A stretch of DNA of 64,000 nucleotides from positions 124,001 through 188,000 of the forward strand of contig NW_024589857.1 of the NCBI RefSeq assembly GCF_018446385.1. Direction: 5' to 3'. Shown here one piece after another: positions 27,680-38,654 of this stretch. Origin of the DNA: Zingiber officinale. Taxonomy: Eukaryota > Streptophyta > Magnoliopsida > Zingiberales > Zingiberaceae. The stretch's first letter is position 1; each line of letters opens with the position of its first letter. Under the pieces are notes generated by a model. The model did no database searches and was not told the origin of the DNA. It saw only the letters and a list, made by a program, of their open reading frames with translations. A program made the position numbers and the translations under genes.

Positions 27680-29057
27680 ATGGCTCCAAGGTAACTTCAT
27701 CAGCTCTATTTCTCGTTAGTACTTCATTTGTTTCATTTCTCACTGATTCAGTGATTTGGGGTGGTGCTCGGGTTGTGCTCCTTTGCTTCATCTGTGTCAT
27801 GTTCCTAACCCCTTAGGAAGAAACCAGTAGGTGAGGGTACTTCCAAGTCCAAAGATAAATCCAAATCCAAAGAAACCTCCCGACCTCAACCATCCAGTTC
27901 GGGAAGATTTCCCAACCAACAGTTTGAACAATCCTTTAAGGAAAGGACCTTCAAGTTGCTCCCATGTAGATCAGTCGATAAAAAATACATGAATGAGTTT
28001 TGTCCAGCGATTACGGAGACCATAGCCTACTATAAACTTGATTCCTTGGTATATTTAGAGAAGGATATCAACCTTGACCTAGTTTCTGAATTCTATAACA
28101 ACCTTCATCAGACTATTGATGGTAGTTATAGATCAAGAGTGGCTAAGCAAACCGTTGATTTCAGCTTAATTGCCTTCTTTGATTATTTAGGCTGTCGTTT
28201 GTGTTCGGGGACGGTGTTCTCATTCTATCCTGCTTTGCCTGAACCCGTGCCTCATCCTCTTGATGTCTCATCTGACTCGATTTATGAGTACTTCTTTGGA
28301 CATCCGAGACCGGATGGATTAGATGAGTTAGATGTCGACTTTCCTACATTTGCAGCCCTTGGCCTTTCTGCTCCTGATTACATTCTTTTCAAAATTGTCA
28401 CAAACTGTCTACTACCTATTACTTCTAAACCATTGGCAGAGATTCGACCGTATCATTGTCTGATGCTTTATGGGTTGCGTAGGCGTCTTGACTTTGATAT
28501 CATGTCGAGTGTCTATACTTCTATCATATCCCATAGCGAGCCAAGCGGTTACACCATCTATATGCCTTATGGGCATGTAATTACTGATTGGCTTGAGACC
28601 CTGGGTGTTGACGTCTCTAGGGGGAGGATGGTAAAGATGGTTAGGCAGGATTGTCGACTTGGGAAACATGCATTTTCCAAGTCTGGAATCTTAGGACAGG
28701 CTGGGGCAGTTAGGTGGAAGGATGGGAGGGCACTAGGTGAGTTACCTCGACGACAGGTTGCTCCTCCTGCTGCTGACGATGGAGAGGCCGATCGCCGAGC
28801 TGGAGAGTCGCTTTGATCGCCACGAGGAGATGATGGCTGCTGAGTTCGATGGACTACGCATACGGATTGACCAGCGCTACGACGATCTACGCAGCCAGCA
28901 GTTGGTGACTCAGCAACTGCTTCGAGGGTGGATGTCCAGATACCCACCTCCGCAGCACCACCCGGACCATACACTTTCGAGCAGCAGCATCCCGCCTCCG
29001 GAAGATATTCCTCCAGCCGACACTGGAGATGTTCCTCGTCTTGAGGAAGATGACTGA
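27680..29057 (+). CDS. Sirevirus envelope-like ORF, spliced, with a late frameshift
   Basis: The start codon at 27680 is followed by a 11-nt coding exon (MAP plus two bases), a 126-nt intron (27691 GTAACT to 27816 TTAG) and a long second exon beginning KKPVGEGTSKSKDK, a Lys/Ser-rich segment. The main open stretch then runs to 28816. It contains MNEFCPAITETIAYY, EFYNNLHQTIDGSYRSRV, VDFSLIAFFDYLGC and a globular region resembling the plant-retroelement domain often annotated as putative plant transposon protein. A shifted frame from about 28737 to 29057 carries a coiled coil (MERPIAELESRFDRHEEMM) and a Pro-rich acidic end, so a frameshift near 28720-28740 probably broke a longer protein. No clear transmembrane segment was seen. 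Function of this ORF in Sireviruses is not established. Confidence 0.7.
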
Positions 29058-29260
29058 TACTTTTTGATGATCATATTGATTGTATGTTTTGGATGATGGT
29101 TGCTAGATACTTATGCCTGACCTGGTTGTATGCTACTTACTGTTATGCTACTCATTCTTCCTTATATATTTGTTGTTCTTTTCTTGGTTGTTACTATACT
29201 CTTCATATGTCTTTTATTTCTTTATTCATTTACTGTCCTAAAATACACTTAGAAGGAATT

Positions 29261-29630
29261 CTAGGGGGATTAAGCAGAAGACAGTATAGATTAAGGGGGA
29301 GCTCTTTAAGTTATCTTACCTTGTTCGCTCCTTTTCGGTGTTTGACAAAGGGGGAGAAGATAACTAAGTTTAGAAATGAATGAAAGGTTGATTTTAGGGG
29401 AGAGGATGACTTTGAGTTTTTTTGAATCCTCTTACCTAATTCGCACCTATTCGACTAAGTTAAGTTAAGTGATGAATTGACTTCATCGAGTCGATATGAA
29501 AAAGGGGGAGAAGATAACTAAGGTATATCCGTCTTAGGGGGAGGATCCTGATTTCCCTAAAAATTATGGGTATATGAGCATTTCTGATCTAAACTTAAAT
29601 CGTGTTGTCAAACAACAAAAAGGGGGAGAT
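29261..29630 (+). other. Series of seven polypurine tracts before the Sirevirus 3' LTR
   Basis: Runs of the type AAGGGGGAGA stand near 29262, 29293, 29347, 29396, 29500, 29535 and 29618. Two are followed by the same AAGATAACTAAG. The last one directly abuts the 3' LTR and is the functional plus-strand primer by position. Repeated tracts of this kind are a known Sirevirus feature. Confidence 0.75.
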
Positions 29631-31307
29631 TGTTGATACAGTCTGACCTGGATGTTGTTTTGCTGTTGACACTGATTTAAGTTTGTATCATATATTTAAC
29701 TCAGATTGATTACTAATCTAGGTTGACTTGGTTGACATGATTGAGAAAGTCCTAACTGGGATGTTAGGCAGTTGGAAAGTCCTGGTGAGTGAAGCCAGGC
29801 AGATTGAAAATCTTGGTGAGTGAAGCCAGGTGAAAACCCTAGTGAGTGAAGCTAGGTGCAAGTCCTGGTGAGTGAAGCCAGGCAAGGAAAAATCCAGATG
29901 GATCAAGGGTGATCGAACATCTGGTGTTGAAAAGTCCAAGAAGGAAACTTGACATGCGAAGTCAGAGAGGGCTCGGTAGCTCGTTCTCTAGGACCAGATG
30001 AAGTCGGAGAGGGCTAGGGAGCTCGTTTCTCCGGACTAGGTCAGAGAGGGCTCGACCCGGACTGAGTCAAGAAGCTGGATCGGTCGGCAGACCGATCCAG
30101 TGAAACCTTGGACACCTGATCGGTCTGACGACCGATCAGGAATCGATCAGTGGCTACTGATCGGTCTGCAGACCGATCAGAAATCGATCAGTAGCCTACT
30201 GTGATTTTACTGATCGGTCTGGAGACCGATCAGGAGGCTGTAAGCGCTTGGGAAGAGCGACATCTGATCGGTCTCGGGACCGATCAGATTATCAGAAGCT
30301 GTGCGCAGCGACATCTGATCGGTCTGGAGACCGATCAGATTAGTTCCTGATCGGTCTGCCAGACCGATCAGCGATGATTCAGAAAGCGTGGATCGGTCTG
30401 CAGACCGACCCACGGTATTGTTTGTTTTGCATGTACTTTTTCTGATTGCCGTATTTGTTTTCACCCATCTGTTTTTAACCATCTGCTGTGAGTCTTTTTA
30501 GCTTGCAGGTTGCAGGTCACACTCTCATGGTTGAATTCAAATTAAGCTTCATTAAGAAAAAAAGACAAGTGCTCTTTACACTGTGATTTGCTGCAACAGA
30601 TCAACGTTCACTGACGAATCTGATTGCGATTGGGCTGCGCTCAGTTTGACCTCTACTTATTGGTTCGTATCCAGAGACTCCAGTGATTTCCATTGGCATG
30701 GGTTCAGAGAACCAGATGAGGAGGAGAGGTGATTGGCTACGCCTTGTTGGCAGCAGCGATTCTGCAGGCGGCAGTGATTCGAGCCAGTAAAGCAGAGAGA
30801 CATAAGAAGGAAGAAGAGAGGTTCAGAAAGAAGTTAACTGGATTCTCTGTTTTCCAATCGATCAATCCTTTGAGCAAGCAAGTTGGTGAAGCTGTGAGCT
30901 CCTTGCTAAGAAGGTTGTTGTGCGCTCTCTGCTCTGTTTCTTCTCCGCGTGGCTGTAAGCTCATCTGATTATTCTTCTCAGCCACTGTAAGTCTTGTGCT
31001 TAATTCTATAATCAACTGAGACTCTGTTGAGAGGTTGCTCCACCGAGAAGGAGACATCTTTAGCTGGATTTTGTCCGGGGTGTGATCTACCGAAAGATCA
31101 AGGAGTCGTCCTCCTTACGGACACGCCAAGGAGTAGGGGCAAGTTATCCCCGAACCTTGTATATCCGTGTGTCTGCTGTGTGTGTCTTTCTTCCTCCGTT
31201 TTAGTTTTCTACTTCCGCTGTGCTAACAAGTTTTGCTTTAAGAAAGATTGTGTTTAAGTTTTCAAAGAGGCTATTCACCCCCCCTCTAGCCATCTAAGAT
31301 CCCAACA
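29631..31307 (+). repeat. Sirevirus 3' LTR
   Basis: This is a 1,677-bp LTR from TGTTGATACAG to CCCAACA. It matches the 5' LTR in order over its whole length. It contains tandem 25-bp hairpin repeats (29747-29885) and a better preserved cluster of eight dyads (30075-30413). Confidence 0.94.
30075..30413. promoter_or_regulatory. Cluster of eight dyads in the Sirevirus 3' LTR
   Basis: Inverted repeats stand at 30075-30100, 30115-30140, 30157-30180, 30210-30233, 30264-30287, 30315-30338, 30347-30371 and 30388-30413. Most read CTGATCGGTC, a 4-5-bp centre, GACCGATCAG; the first and last use GGATCGGTC half-sites. Half-sites without a partner (AATCGATCAG) stand between them. CpG density is high. Confidence 0.7.
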
Positions 31308-31652
31308 TGGGTCTTCCGCTCCGGCTCCGCTTGCTTGGGTGATTTCAGCCAACCGAAATAAGGCTCACCTGAACCCAATTTCGGCCTTCTCGAGCAACCT
31401 CCGCTCCATCTTCTTGTCTCTCAGAAACGTCGCGCGCCTCCTTCTCTTCCACATACATACTCTTCCACAGCACCTCGTACCTCAGACGCACCGAGCCTGT
31501 TGGCTCTCTCCCTTGTCGTCCTTCTTGCTAGTTGCGTCTTTTGCTTGACTCCCTATGCTCCTAAACTCCTGCACACTTAGACACGAGGTTAAAACACGAC
31601 AGGACCTAACTTAACTTGTTGATCACATCAAAACAACCTTGGGGTTCCAACA

Positions 31653-32965
31653 ACAGCTATGTTAAAGAAAGATGCATTTAGATAGTGTCCTGAAGCAGAA
31701 AAGGCATTCCAAAATTTAAAGGAGACTATGATGACAACACCAGTTCTTGCACTACATAATTTCAATAAGCAATTTGTCATTGAAACTAATGCATCTGGAG
31801 TTGGAATCGGAGCAGTACTTATGCAAGAAGGACAACCATTAGCTTTTACTAGCAAGGCACTATCTCCTCTACATCAACAGATGTTTATTTATGGCAAAGA
31901 ATTGTTGGCTATCATACATGCTGTTATAAAATGAAGACCCTATCCTCTTGGCCGACGCTTTCAAATAAGAACTAACCATATGAGTCTTAAGTTCATCTTG
32001 AATCAACATATCTCAAATATAGATCAACAAAAATGGATCAAGAGGCTCTTGGGATATGATTACGAAATCGTTTACAATAAGGGAATATAGTAACTTGCAA
32101 AAACTTGGACAACATAAAAAGAGAGCTAAAGGAAAATTCAGCGACACAAGCTCTCATCCAAAGCATATTACAAAATTCATTGTCAGAACCCCGCTATTCT
32201 TGGGATGGAGAAATTTTATGATATAAAAATAGAATCTTCCTTCCAACAAACTTAGTTGAAAAAAGAGAAATATTGGAGGAATTTCATTCTTCACCAATTG
32301 CAAGGCATTCTGGTTTCCTACGCACATATAAACAGATTTCAAGAGCTTTCTATTAGAAAGGAATGAAGAGAGACACCAAAAATTTTGTTACTAAATGTAA
32401 TGTATGTCAAAGAAACAAAGGAGAAAATGTAGCAAGACTAGGTCTTCTTCAGTCCCTTCCCATACCTGAATAAATATAGACCAACATTTCCATGGATTTC
32501 ATAGATTAGTTACCCACTTCACAAGGACAAACTACTATCATGGCAGTTGTTGATCATCTTACAAAATATGCCCATTTTTTGTTCATTATCACACATCCTT
32601 ATACAGCTGTCCGTATTACTCAAGCATTTGTTGACCATATAATCAAATTACATGGGCTACCAAGATCTATTATCGTTGATAGTAATCCGATATTCACAAG
32701 TAAAATTTGGAGAGAATTATTTCAATTGCAAGGCACTAAACTTAATTTTAGCACGTCCTACCACCCACAATCAGATAGACAAATAGAGGTGGTTAATCAA
32801 TGTTTAGAGAATTATTTACGTTGCTTAATTGGTGATAGACTCAAGGAATGGGTTTGTTGGCTTTCATGGGCAGAATGGTGGTACAATACGACATACCACT
32901 CAACTACTAATATTAGGTCGTTTATGGATGTGTACCAACCTCAATTAGCTCATACACATGTGGAT
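31653..32965 (+). pseudogene. Chromovirus RNase H and integrase remnant
   Basis: The chromovirus pol resumes after the solo LTR. RNase H reads [16 protein letters not shown] (the catalytic Asp of the family's ETDAS is Asn), [10 protein letters not shown] and ELLAIIHAV. The integrase zinc region reads HSSPIARHSGF and CNVCQRNKGE. The core (open stretch 32540-32965 and on) reads VVDHLTKYAHF, GLPRSIIVDSNPIF and TSYHPQSDRQIEVVNQCLENYL, so the first Asp and the Glu are present while the second Asp region is altered. Several stops interrupt the frame near 31680, 31932 and 32475. At 32966 another insertion splits it. Confidence 0.88.
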
Positions 32966-34199
32966 TGTAACACCCCACCCTCCTCACTACTAGTCTGTGA
33001 GGGCGGGGCGCTACTAGACTACTCACTTTACTTAACTATCCTTGTTCACATGTTGATAGTAATTCCTAAAACTCTCGGAGAACTCAAAACATACAATTAA
33101 CTAGCAGCGGAAGACTAAATGACTCATCTAAACACATAAAAACATTCTATAAATAAAATCATCAACATGAATGAACAATTCCAATAGTCTAAATACAAAA
33201 TAATCTTAATAAATTCTTATGCTAAATCACAAGGCTTCTATAGTCTAGGCATCACATATCCATCCGCACCTCCTTGTCGCCTTCCTTTGCTATAACTTTT
33301 CCTTTCCTTTATCTGCAGTAAGAGGAAATGCAACTATAAGTAAAATTGCTTAGTAAGCACTATCTAACTCACAAAACTCGAATATGCATGTGAATAAAAT
33401 AAATCTAAAACTGAATGCTTTAAAGGAAATGCTACACATGCTCATCTAATAGCAAAAGAAACAAGACATGCTGAAATGCTAAACATGTAAAGCTTATTTC
33501 ATTTGTTCAAAACTTATACTTTTATACTTCAGAATAATAAGTTTAACTGAACTAATACATAAGCTGAGCTAAACTGATGCTAGGCTAATGCTGAATCTGA
33601 ACTGTATTCACGTAACTGATTTGTGAAGTTTTGAAAACTATTTTCATAATAGATAAAAATAATAATCATGCTGCTGATGGGCCCGGCAACTGTACTTGCT
33701 ATGCGCACATCCCTAACTAGACCCGAGGTAGCTAGTCCCGAATCTAGTAGGGTTTACTAGGTTATCTAAACCTAGGGACGACTATGGGAGCCCAACCCAA
33801 GGACAACTAAGAGTCCAGCACAGTGTCACTGATAAAAGTAAAATACTAATTCATAAGCTGATCTATCTTAATTACTTCTTCTTTAAATGCCTTGGCATTT
33901 TAACGAGCATCTTGTGTGCCAAAATCCCTAAAGTCTTGACTTTGGGATATACTTAAGGCCTTGACCTTTTTCTTTCTTTTCTTTATCTTTCCTATACTTG
34001 TTAATACCTCTAATAAAAGAATGCTTCTTTAAAAACTGAAATGTTTAAACAAATTCTAACTTTGAAATGCATAAACAAAAATCTACATACTATGCTAATC
34101 AAAATTCTGCATACTATACTAATCAAAATTCTGCATTCTATGCTACACTATTTCTACATACTATGCAAACATAAATTCTGCATTATAATACTTAACCAA

Positions 34200-34925
34200 A
34201 CTGCACTATAATCTTTTTCTTTAAAAACTACACTATAAGTTCCACAAAAATCTGCACTACAAGTTCCACCAAAAATCTGCACTATAAATTTCATCAAAAA
34301 TCTGCACTACAAGTTCCACCAAAAATCTGCACTATAAACTTTAAAGAAATCTGCATCATAAGCTCTAAAGAAATCTGCACTACAAGCTCTAAAGAAATCT
34401 GCACTACAAGCTTAATTAAAATCTGCACTATAAGCTTACATAAAAATCTGCACTATAAGCTTAATTAAAATCTGCACTATAGACTTAATTAAAATCTGCA
34501 CTATAAGCTTAAATAAAAATCTGCACTATAAGCTTAATTAAAAATCTGCACTATAAGCTTAATTAAAATCTGCACTATAAGCTTAATTAAAAATCTGCAC
34601 TATAAGCTTAATTAAAATCTGCACTATAAGCTTAATTAAAATCTGCACTATAAGCTTACATAAAAATCTGCATTATAAGTTTAATTAAAATCTGCACTAT
34701 AAGCTTACATAAAAATCTGCATTATAAGCTTAATTAAAATCTGCACTATAAGCCTACATAAAAATCTGCATTATAAGCTTAATTAAAATCTGCACTATAG
34801 ACTTAATTAAAAATCTACACTACAAGCTTAATTAAAATCTGCACTATAAGCCTACATAAAAATCTGCACTATAAGCTTAATTAAAATCTGCATTATAGGC
34901 TTAATTAAAAATCTGCACTATAAAC
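34200..34925. repeat. Tandem array of about 24-25-bp units inside the solo LTR
   Basis: The unit AAATCTGCACTATAAGCTTAATT and close variants (AAGCTTACAT, CAAGTTCCACC) repeat roughly 28 times head to tail. Variants are arranged in blocks, with alternation of AATTAA and ACATAA endings in the right half. There are no unique spacers, so it is not a CRISPR-like array. Confidence 0.9.
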
Positions 34926-35220
34926 GCTTCTCATGCTTCGAATTCAAGAAGAACAAAGATCTGAAACTACTCCTACTGCAAGTCAGAAGCACTTACCTTG
35001 CTTTTTGGATTCACAACCGAACAAGAAGGGCTTCTAGGACCTTGGTCGGCCGCCGGAGACGATGCCCTAACTCTCTTTTGTTTTCTGCCCGAGCTCCACC
35101 GTCGCACGCAGAAGAGAAGGAGAGAATGGTTTAGGTCACGGGAATAAAACCCTCTCCTAACTTATCCCTTTTATAACCTAGTATTTTTGTTAACTCCTTA
35201 AATAAACTTTTATTTTTTTT

Positions 35221-35880
35221 CTAAACAGAATTGTTGCTTGGATTCTTGGTTAGCCAAATCTTTGACCGGGTCAGAGGTCACGGGTTTGATTCCTCAGTCG
35301 AACCTTTTTACTCCTATTTATTTCCTATTTATTAATTACTGCTTAAATAAATTTTATTCCTTTTTTAAATCAGCATCGCTTGCTGGAACACTTGGTCAGC
35401 TGTGCTTTCTCTAAATCAGAGGTTACGGGTTCGATTCCTCAGCCGAACCCTTTTTCTCCTATTTATTAATTACTGCTTAAATAAATTTGTTCCTTCTTTT
35501 ATTCAGCATTGCTCACTGGAACACTTGGTCAGCCGTGCTTTTGCTAAATCAGAGGTTCCGAGTTCGATTCCTCAGTTGTCCGTTTCCTATTAACTATTAC
35601 TTAAATAAATTTCATTACCCTTTTTAATCAGCAACCTTCGCTGGGACACTTAGCTTGGTCAACCGCGTTGCTTAAGGTTAGGCTTGTGGGTTCAAATCTA
35701 GGCTGCAACTTTTTTCTTCCTATTATTTCCTATTATCAACTTCTACTACTTAAATACATTTCATGCTTTTTTTAATCAGCAGTGACCGCTTGCACAATTG
35801 GTCAGCCGGACTTGCTTAAAGCTGGGTTCGGCTGGAGGTTTTGGGTTTGAATCTCGGCTTGGATATTTTTTTATCGAAAC
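35221..35880. repeat. Five tandem units of about 120-145 bp with tRNA-like B-box sequences
   Basis: Each unit has an AATCAGCA..GCTTGCTGGAACACTTGGTCAG-like segment, then a sequence close to the tRNA T-arm/B box, then an AT-rich linker with CTTAAATAAATTT. The B-box-like cores are at 35282 (GGGTTTGATTCC), 35427 (GGGTTCGATTCC), 35561 (AGTTCGATTCC), 35688 (GGGTTCAAATCT) and 35843 (GGGTTTGAATCT). No unit folds into an obvious complete tRNA, so no tRNA gene is called. Confidence 0.7.
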
Positions 35881-36031
35881 TTCTTTCGTTTAGTAAAAAT
35901 ACCAAATGAACTACAAAAATTGCATAAAAATACCCTAAAAATTTTAAAAAATCTCTAGAATTTTTCTAAAGCATTTCTAAATATTTTTACGTACTATCAG
36001 GACTCGTAATGAGAAATTTTGGGTCGTTACA

Positions 36032-36627
36032 TGGATCAACAAATGTGCATCAAGTCAACCAAAACCTAAGCACAAGGGACCAAATATTGCAACTTTTGGA
36101 AAACAACTTATGCAATACACAAGCAAGAATGAAGCAACTTGCCAACAAACATCATTTGGAAAGAGAATTTGCATTAGGAGATTGGGTTTTTCTAAGACTT
36201 CAACCATACAAACAAGTTTCAATTCATCCTTCAACCTCTCTGAAGTTGTCACCAAAATTTTATAGCCCTTATAAAGTGATAGAGCGTATTCGACCGATTG
36301 CTTATCGCTTGGAGCTTCCACAAGATTCTAAAATACACCCTGTATTTCATGTGTATTTTTAAAAAATAAATTAGACGACAAATTTACTCCTCAACAATAC
36401 CTTCCTGAAGTGCATTTAGATGGTGAAGTTAAGTTTTAATCTTATGCTGTTTTAGAAAGGAGACTTATAAAGAAGAACAATCAAGCGACAATTGAACTAT
36501 TAATTCAGTGGGACCACTTATCTATCGATGATGCAATATGGGAGTTATATGGTACAATTCAAGAAAAATTTCTAGAGTTTATTGCTAAACAACCTTAAGG
36601 ATAAGGTTGTTTTGAAGGGCGGTGGAA
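36032..36627 (+). pseudogene. Chromovirus integrase C-terminus and chromodomain remnant
   Basis: The reading resumes with the segment QARMKQLANKHHLEREFALGDWVFLRLQPY and KLSPKFYSPYKVIERIRPIAYRLELP, the conserved integrase C-terminal (GPY/F-like) module, to HPVFHVYF and a stop near 36360. A broken chromodomain follows: AVLERRLIKKNN, ELLIQWDHLSIDDAIWEL. A purine-rich tract (GAAGGGCGGTGGAA) directly precedes the 3' LTR. Confidence 0.85.
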
Positions 36628-36965
36628 TGATAGGATCCTTTAATGGATATATTCAATCAATCCTTTAACTTTATTTCCTTTTCTAAAGATAAGTTTTAGA
36701 CCTTTTCTTTTTCTAAAATAAGTTTTAGATAAGTTAGACCTTTTCTCTTAAAAATATTTTTTTATTTTATTTTTCTTTTAGACCTTTTCTTTTGAAAAGG
36801 TAATATAGGCATCTATTTAAAGAGATATTATGTAATTTTGGAAGACAAGTAATTTTTTTTTTAATCAATTTCACTTGATTATTGAAAATAGATCCCCTCG
36901 AAGTGATCACCCTATCTCCTTTTTATTTTCTTTCCTTCGATTTTTCCACGCGATAGGCCTCGGGT
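36628..36965 (+). repeat. Chromovirus 3' LTR, main part
   Basis: It begins TGATAGGATCC and follows the 5' LTR to GATAGGCCTCGGGT, where the copia insertion interrupts it. The missing last 8 bp (TCCTATCA) are found beyond that insertion at 42097-42104. Confidence 0.9.
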
Positions 36966-37892
36966 TGTTGGTCTCTTGTGGTCGGCTAGAGGGGGGTGGA
37001 TAGCTTGAAGTAAAAAAAAATAAACACCTTTCTCAACTTTAGTTTTATCAACATAAACTCTTGTACAAAAAAGGAAATAACAAGCAAATTAATAAGAAAA
37101 AGATGCACAGAGATTTTACTTGTTTTGCAATCAGAAGATTGTTAATCCAATATATTGAAAGCCCACTAAAGTCTCCTTCGGGCGGAGACACCTCTTACAG
37201 TAGTTAAAACACTCAATTACAAAGCTACACTGAAAGTAGAACGTTTATAAGTGTTGTGTTTAACTACTGGGACCAGGGTTGTATTTATAACCCTAATTGG
37301 GGCCCTTGGAAGGGTTCTAAGTGCCTGGATGTAGATAAAACTTTATTCACATCGCAACAGATCGTGTCACAATGGATCTGGATAAAATCTCTAGTCCAGG
37401 CACCAGGAAGGGTTTCGAGCGCCCGGATCGCTTTCGCACAGGGGCGCGTTGCCAAGGTGCCCTGGCTAGACCAAGCTGATCCAGGCGATTAGAATGGCTC
37501 TAGGCGCCTGGACTCCAGTCAACTTGAAGTTGACTTTTCATCCAGGTCTTCTGCTTTGACTCCACTCGCTTGGGTGATTTTGGTTATCCGGAATAGGGCT
37601 CACCCGAATCCATTTTTTGGCCTTCTCGAGCAACCTTCAGCTTCGACTTCTCATCCCTCGGAAAGGTTGCACACCTCCTTCTCGTCCATCAACGTACTCT
37701 TCTGCAGCACCTCGTCCCTCGGACGCACCGAGTTTGTCGACTCTCTCCTGTGTCGTTCTTCTCGCTAGTTGTATTTTTTGCTCGACCTTCTGTGCTCCTA
37801 AGTTCTTGCACACTTAGACACAGGGCATCAAACTATAACATGACCTAACTTGACTTGGTTGATCACATCAAAACTACCACAGGGTACTTATA
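36966..37892 (-). repeat. Copia-derivative LTR (3' on its own strand)
   Basis: On the minus strand it runs from a TATAAGTACCC start, where the partner LTR has TGTAAGTAC, to a CCAACA end. It shares with 41195-42091 and with the solo LTR at 19473 the ACCTCTTACAG, GTATTTATA and CTTGAAGTTGACTTT segments. A purine-rich tract (AAAAAGGGAGAGAT on the minus strand) adjoins its start. Confidence 0.82.
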
Positions 37893-38654
37893 ATCTCTCC
37901 CTTTTTGATGTGACCAACCCCAAGTAAAGTTAGGGTAAACCAAAACTAATTAACAAAACAAATAGTAAGTACATGATTTTAAAAAAATATGCCCTCCCCC
38001 TAGACTTAATATCTAAATCTTCCCCTTTGATCATATTAAAAATGGGATATGCCATGAAACTAACTTAAAATAAAATTAAAACTGAGTCTAAGGTATAAAC
38101 ATAATGTGATTATTATCCAAAAAAAACATTAAGTTTAAAGTTCAAAAAAAAGTTCACAAATTTATCAAGCAGAAATAAAATATTTTCTTAGATACAGAAC
38201 ATCATAAAGTTTCACAGAAAATTTTTTTTTATAAGAATAACCCTACGAAATAATTTTAAATTAAAAAATATGAATTTTTTTTATACATGAGTAGTGAAAT
38301 ATTATTTTTCGAAAAAATTTAGATCAAATTAATTTCTAACAGAAATTATGCAAGATAATTTATTTGATAATTCTAAGCAAGCAATCAAAAAGTATGACAT
38401 GCATAAAAATTCAATTAAGGCATGATTTTGAGCCCAATATAGATTCCTTCCAACTGGATTAATTAAAAATTTTCTAGGAATCTATTTTGGTGATAATTTT
38501 CTAAATTGACCCTAATGATATCGTAAATACTAGTTTAGTTCTTTATAGTTCTTAAAATTTGAAGCATAAAAATTTGAGCATGCATAAGTTTTCAAAGTTT
38601 GTATTTGTCTTTTAAATTCTCATTTTTTATTTTTATTTTGTCGAAATCTTCTAA

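Larger units (their letters stand above)
19984..31307 (+). mobile_element. Ty1/copia Sirevirus with envelope-like ORF, full length
   Basis: The 11.3-kb element has two LTRs, a tRNA-Met primer-binding site, gag-pol in copia order, an envelope-like ORF between pol and the 3' LTR, and a series of polypurine tracts before the 3' LTR. The flanks repeat TGGGT exactly (19979-19983 and 31308-31312). Gag-pol has four in-frame stops and two frameshifts, so it is not autonomous now. The large Gag with a long coiled-coil C-terminus, the extra ORF and the repeated polypurine tracts are features known for the Sirevirus lineage. Confidence 0.95.
19473..31652 (-). mobile_element. Solo LTR of a copia family, split by the Sirevirus
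   Basis: The ends are TGTTGG (19473) and CCAACA (31652), and the flanks repeat ACAGC exactly (19468-19472 and 31653-31657). After removing the inner element (19984-31307) and its duplicated target, about 850 bp remain. They match the LTRs of the minus-strand copia element at 36966 and 41195 (shared segments such as AAGTTGACTTTTGGTCCGG-type and CCTTCTCGAGCAACCTCCGC). By that comparison its sense strand is minus. No internal region remains, so it is a solo LTR produced by LTR-LTR recombination. Confidence 0.9.
32966..36031 (+). mobile_element. 3.07-kb solo LTR of TGTAACACCCC type
   Basis: The insertion begins TGTAACACCCC and ends GGGTCGTTACA, with an exact TGGAT duplication (32961-32965 and 36032-36036). 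These termini are common in plant Ty3/gypsy LTRs with long LTRs. No gag or pol is present, so I call it a solo LTR; a nonautonomous internal-less element is the alternative. It contains two tandem arrays listed separately, and the segment 34925-35170 looks like a transcribed GC-richer leader. Orientation is set by the termini and is uncertain. Confidence 0.8.

Noticed and set aside
34200-34925. CRISPR-like appearance of the 24-25-bp array
   Set aside because: Units touch each other with no unique spacers, the DNA is plant nuclear, and the array lies in an LTR.
35221-35880. tRNA genes
   Set aside because: Only B-box-like cores are present; no acceptor stem or anticodon arm pairs in any unit.
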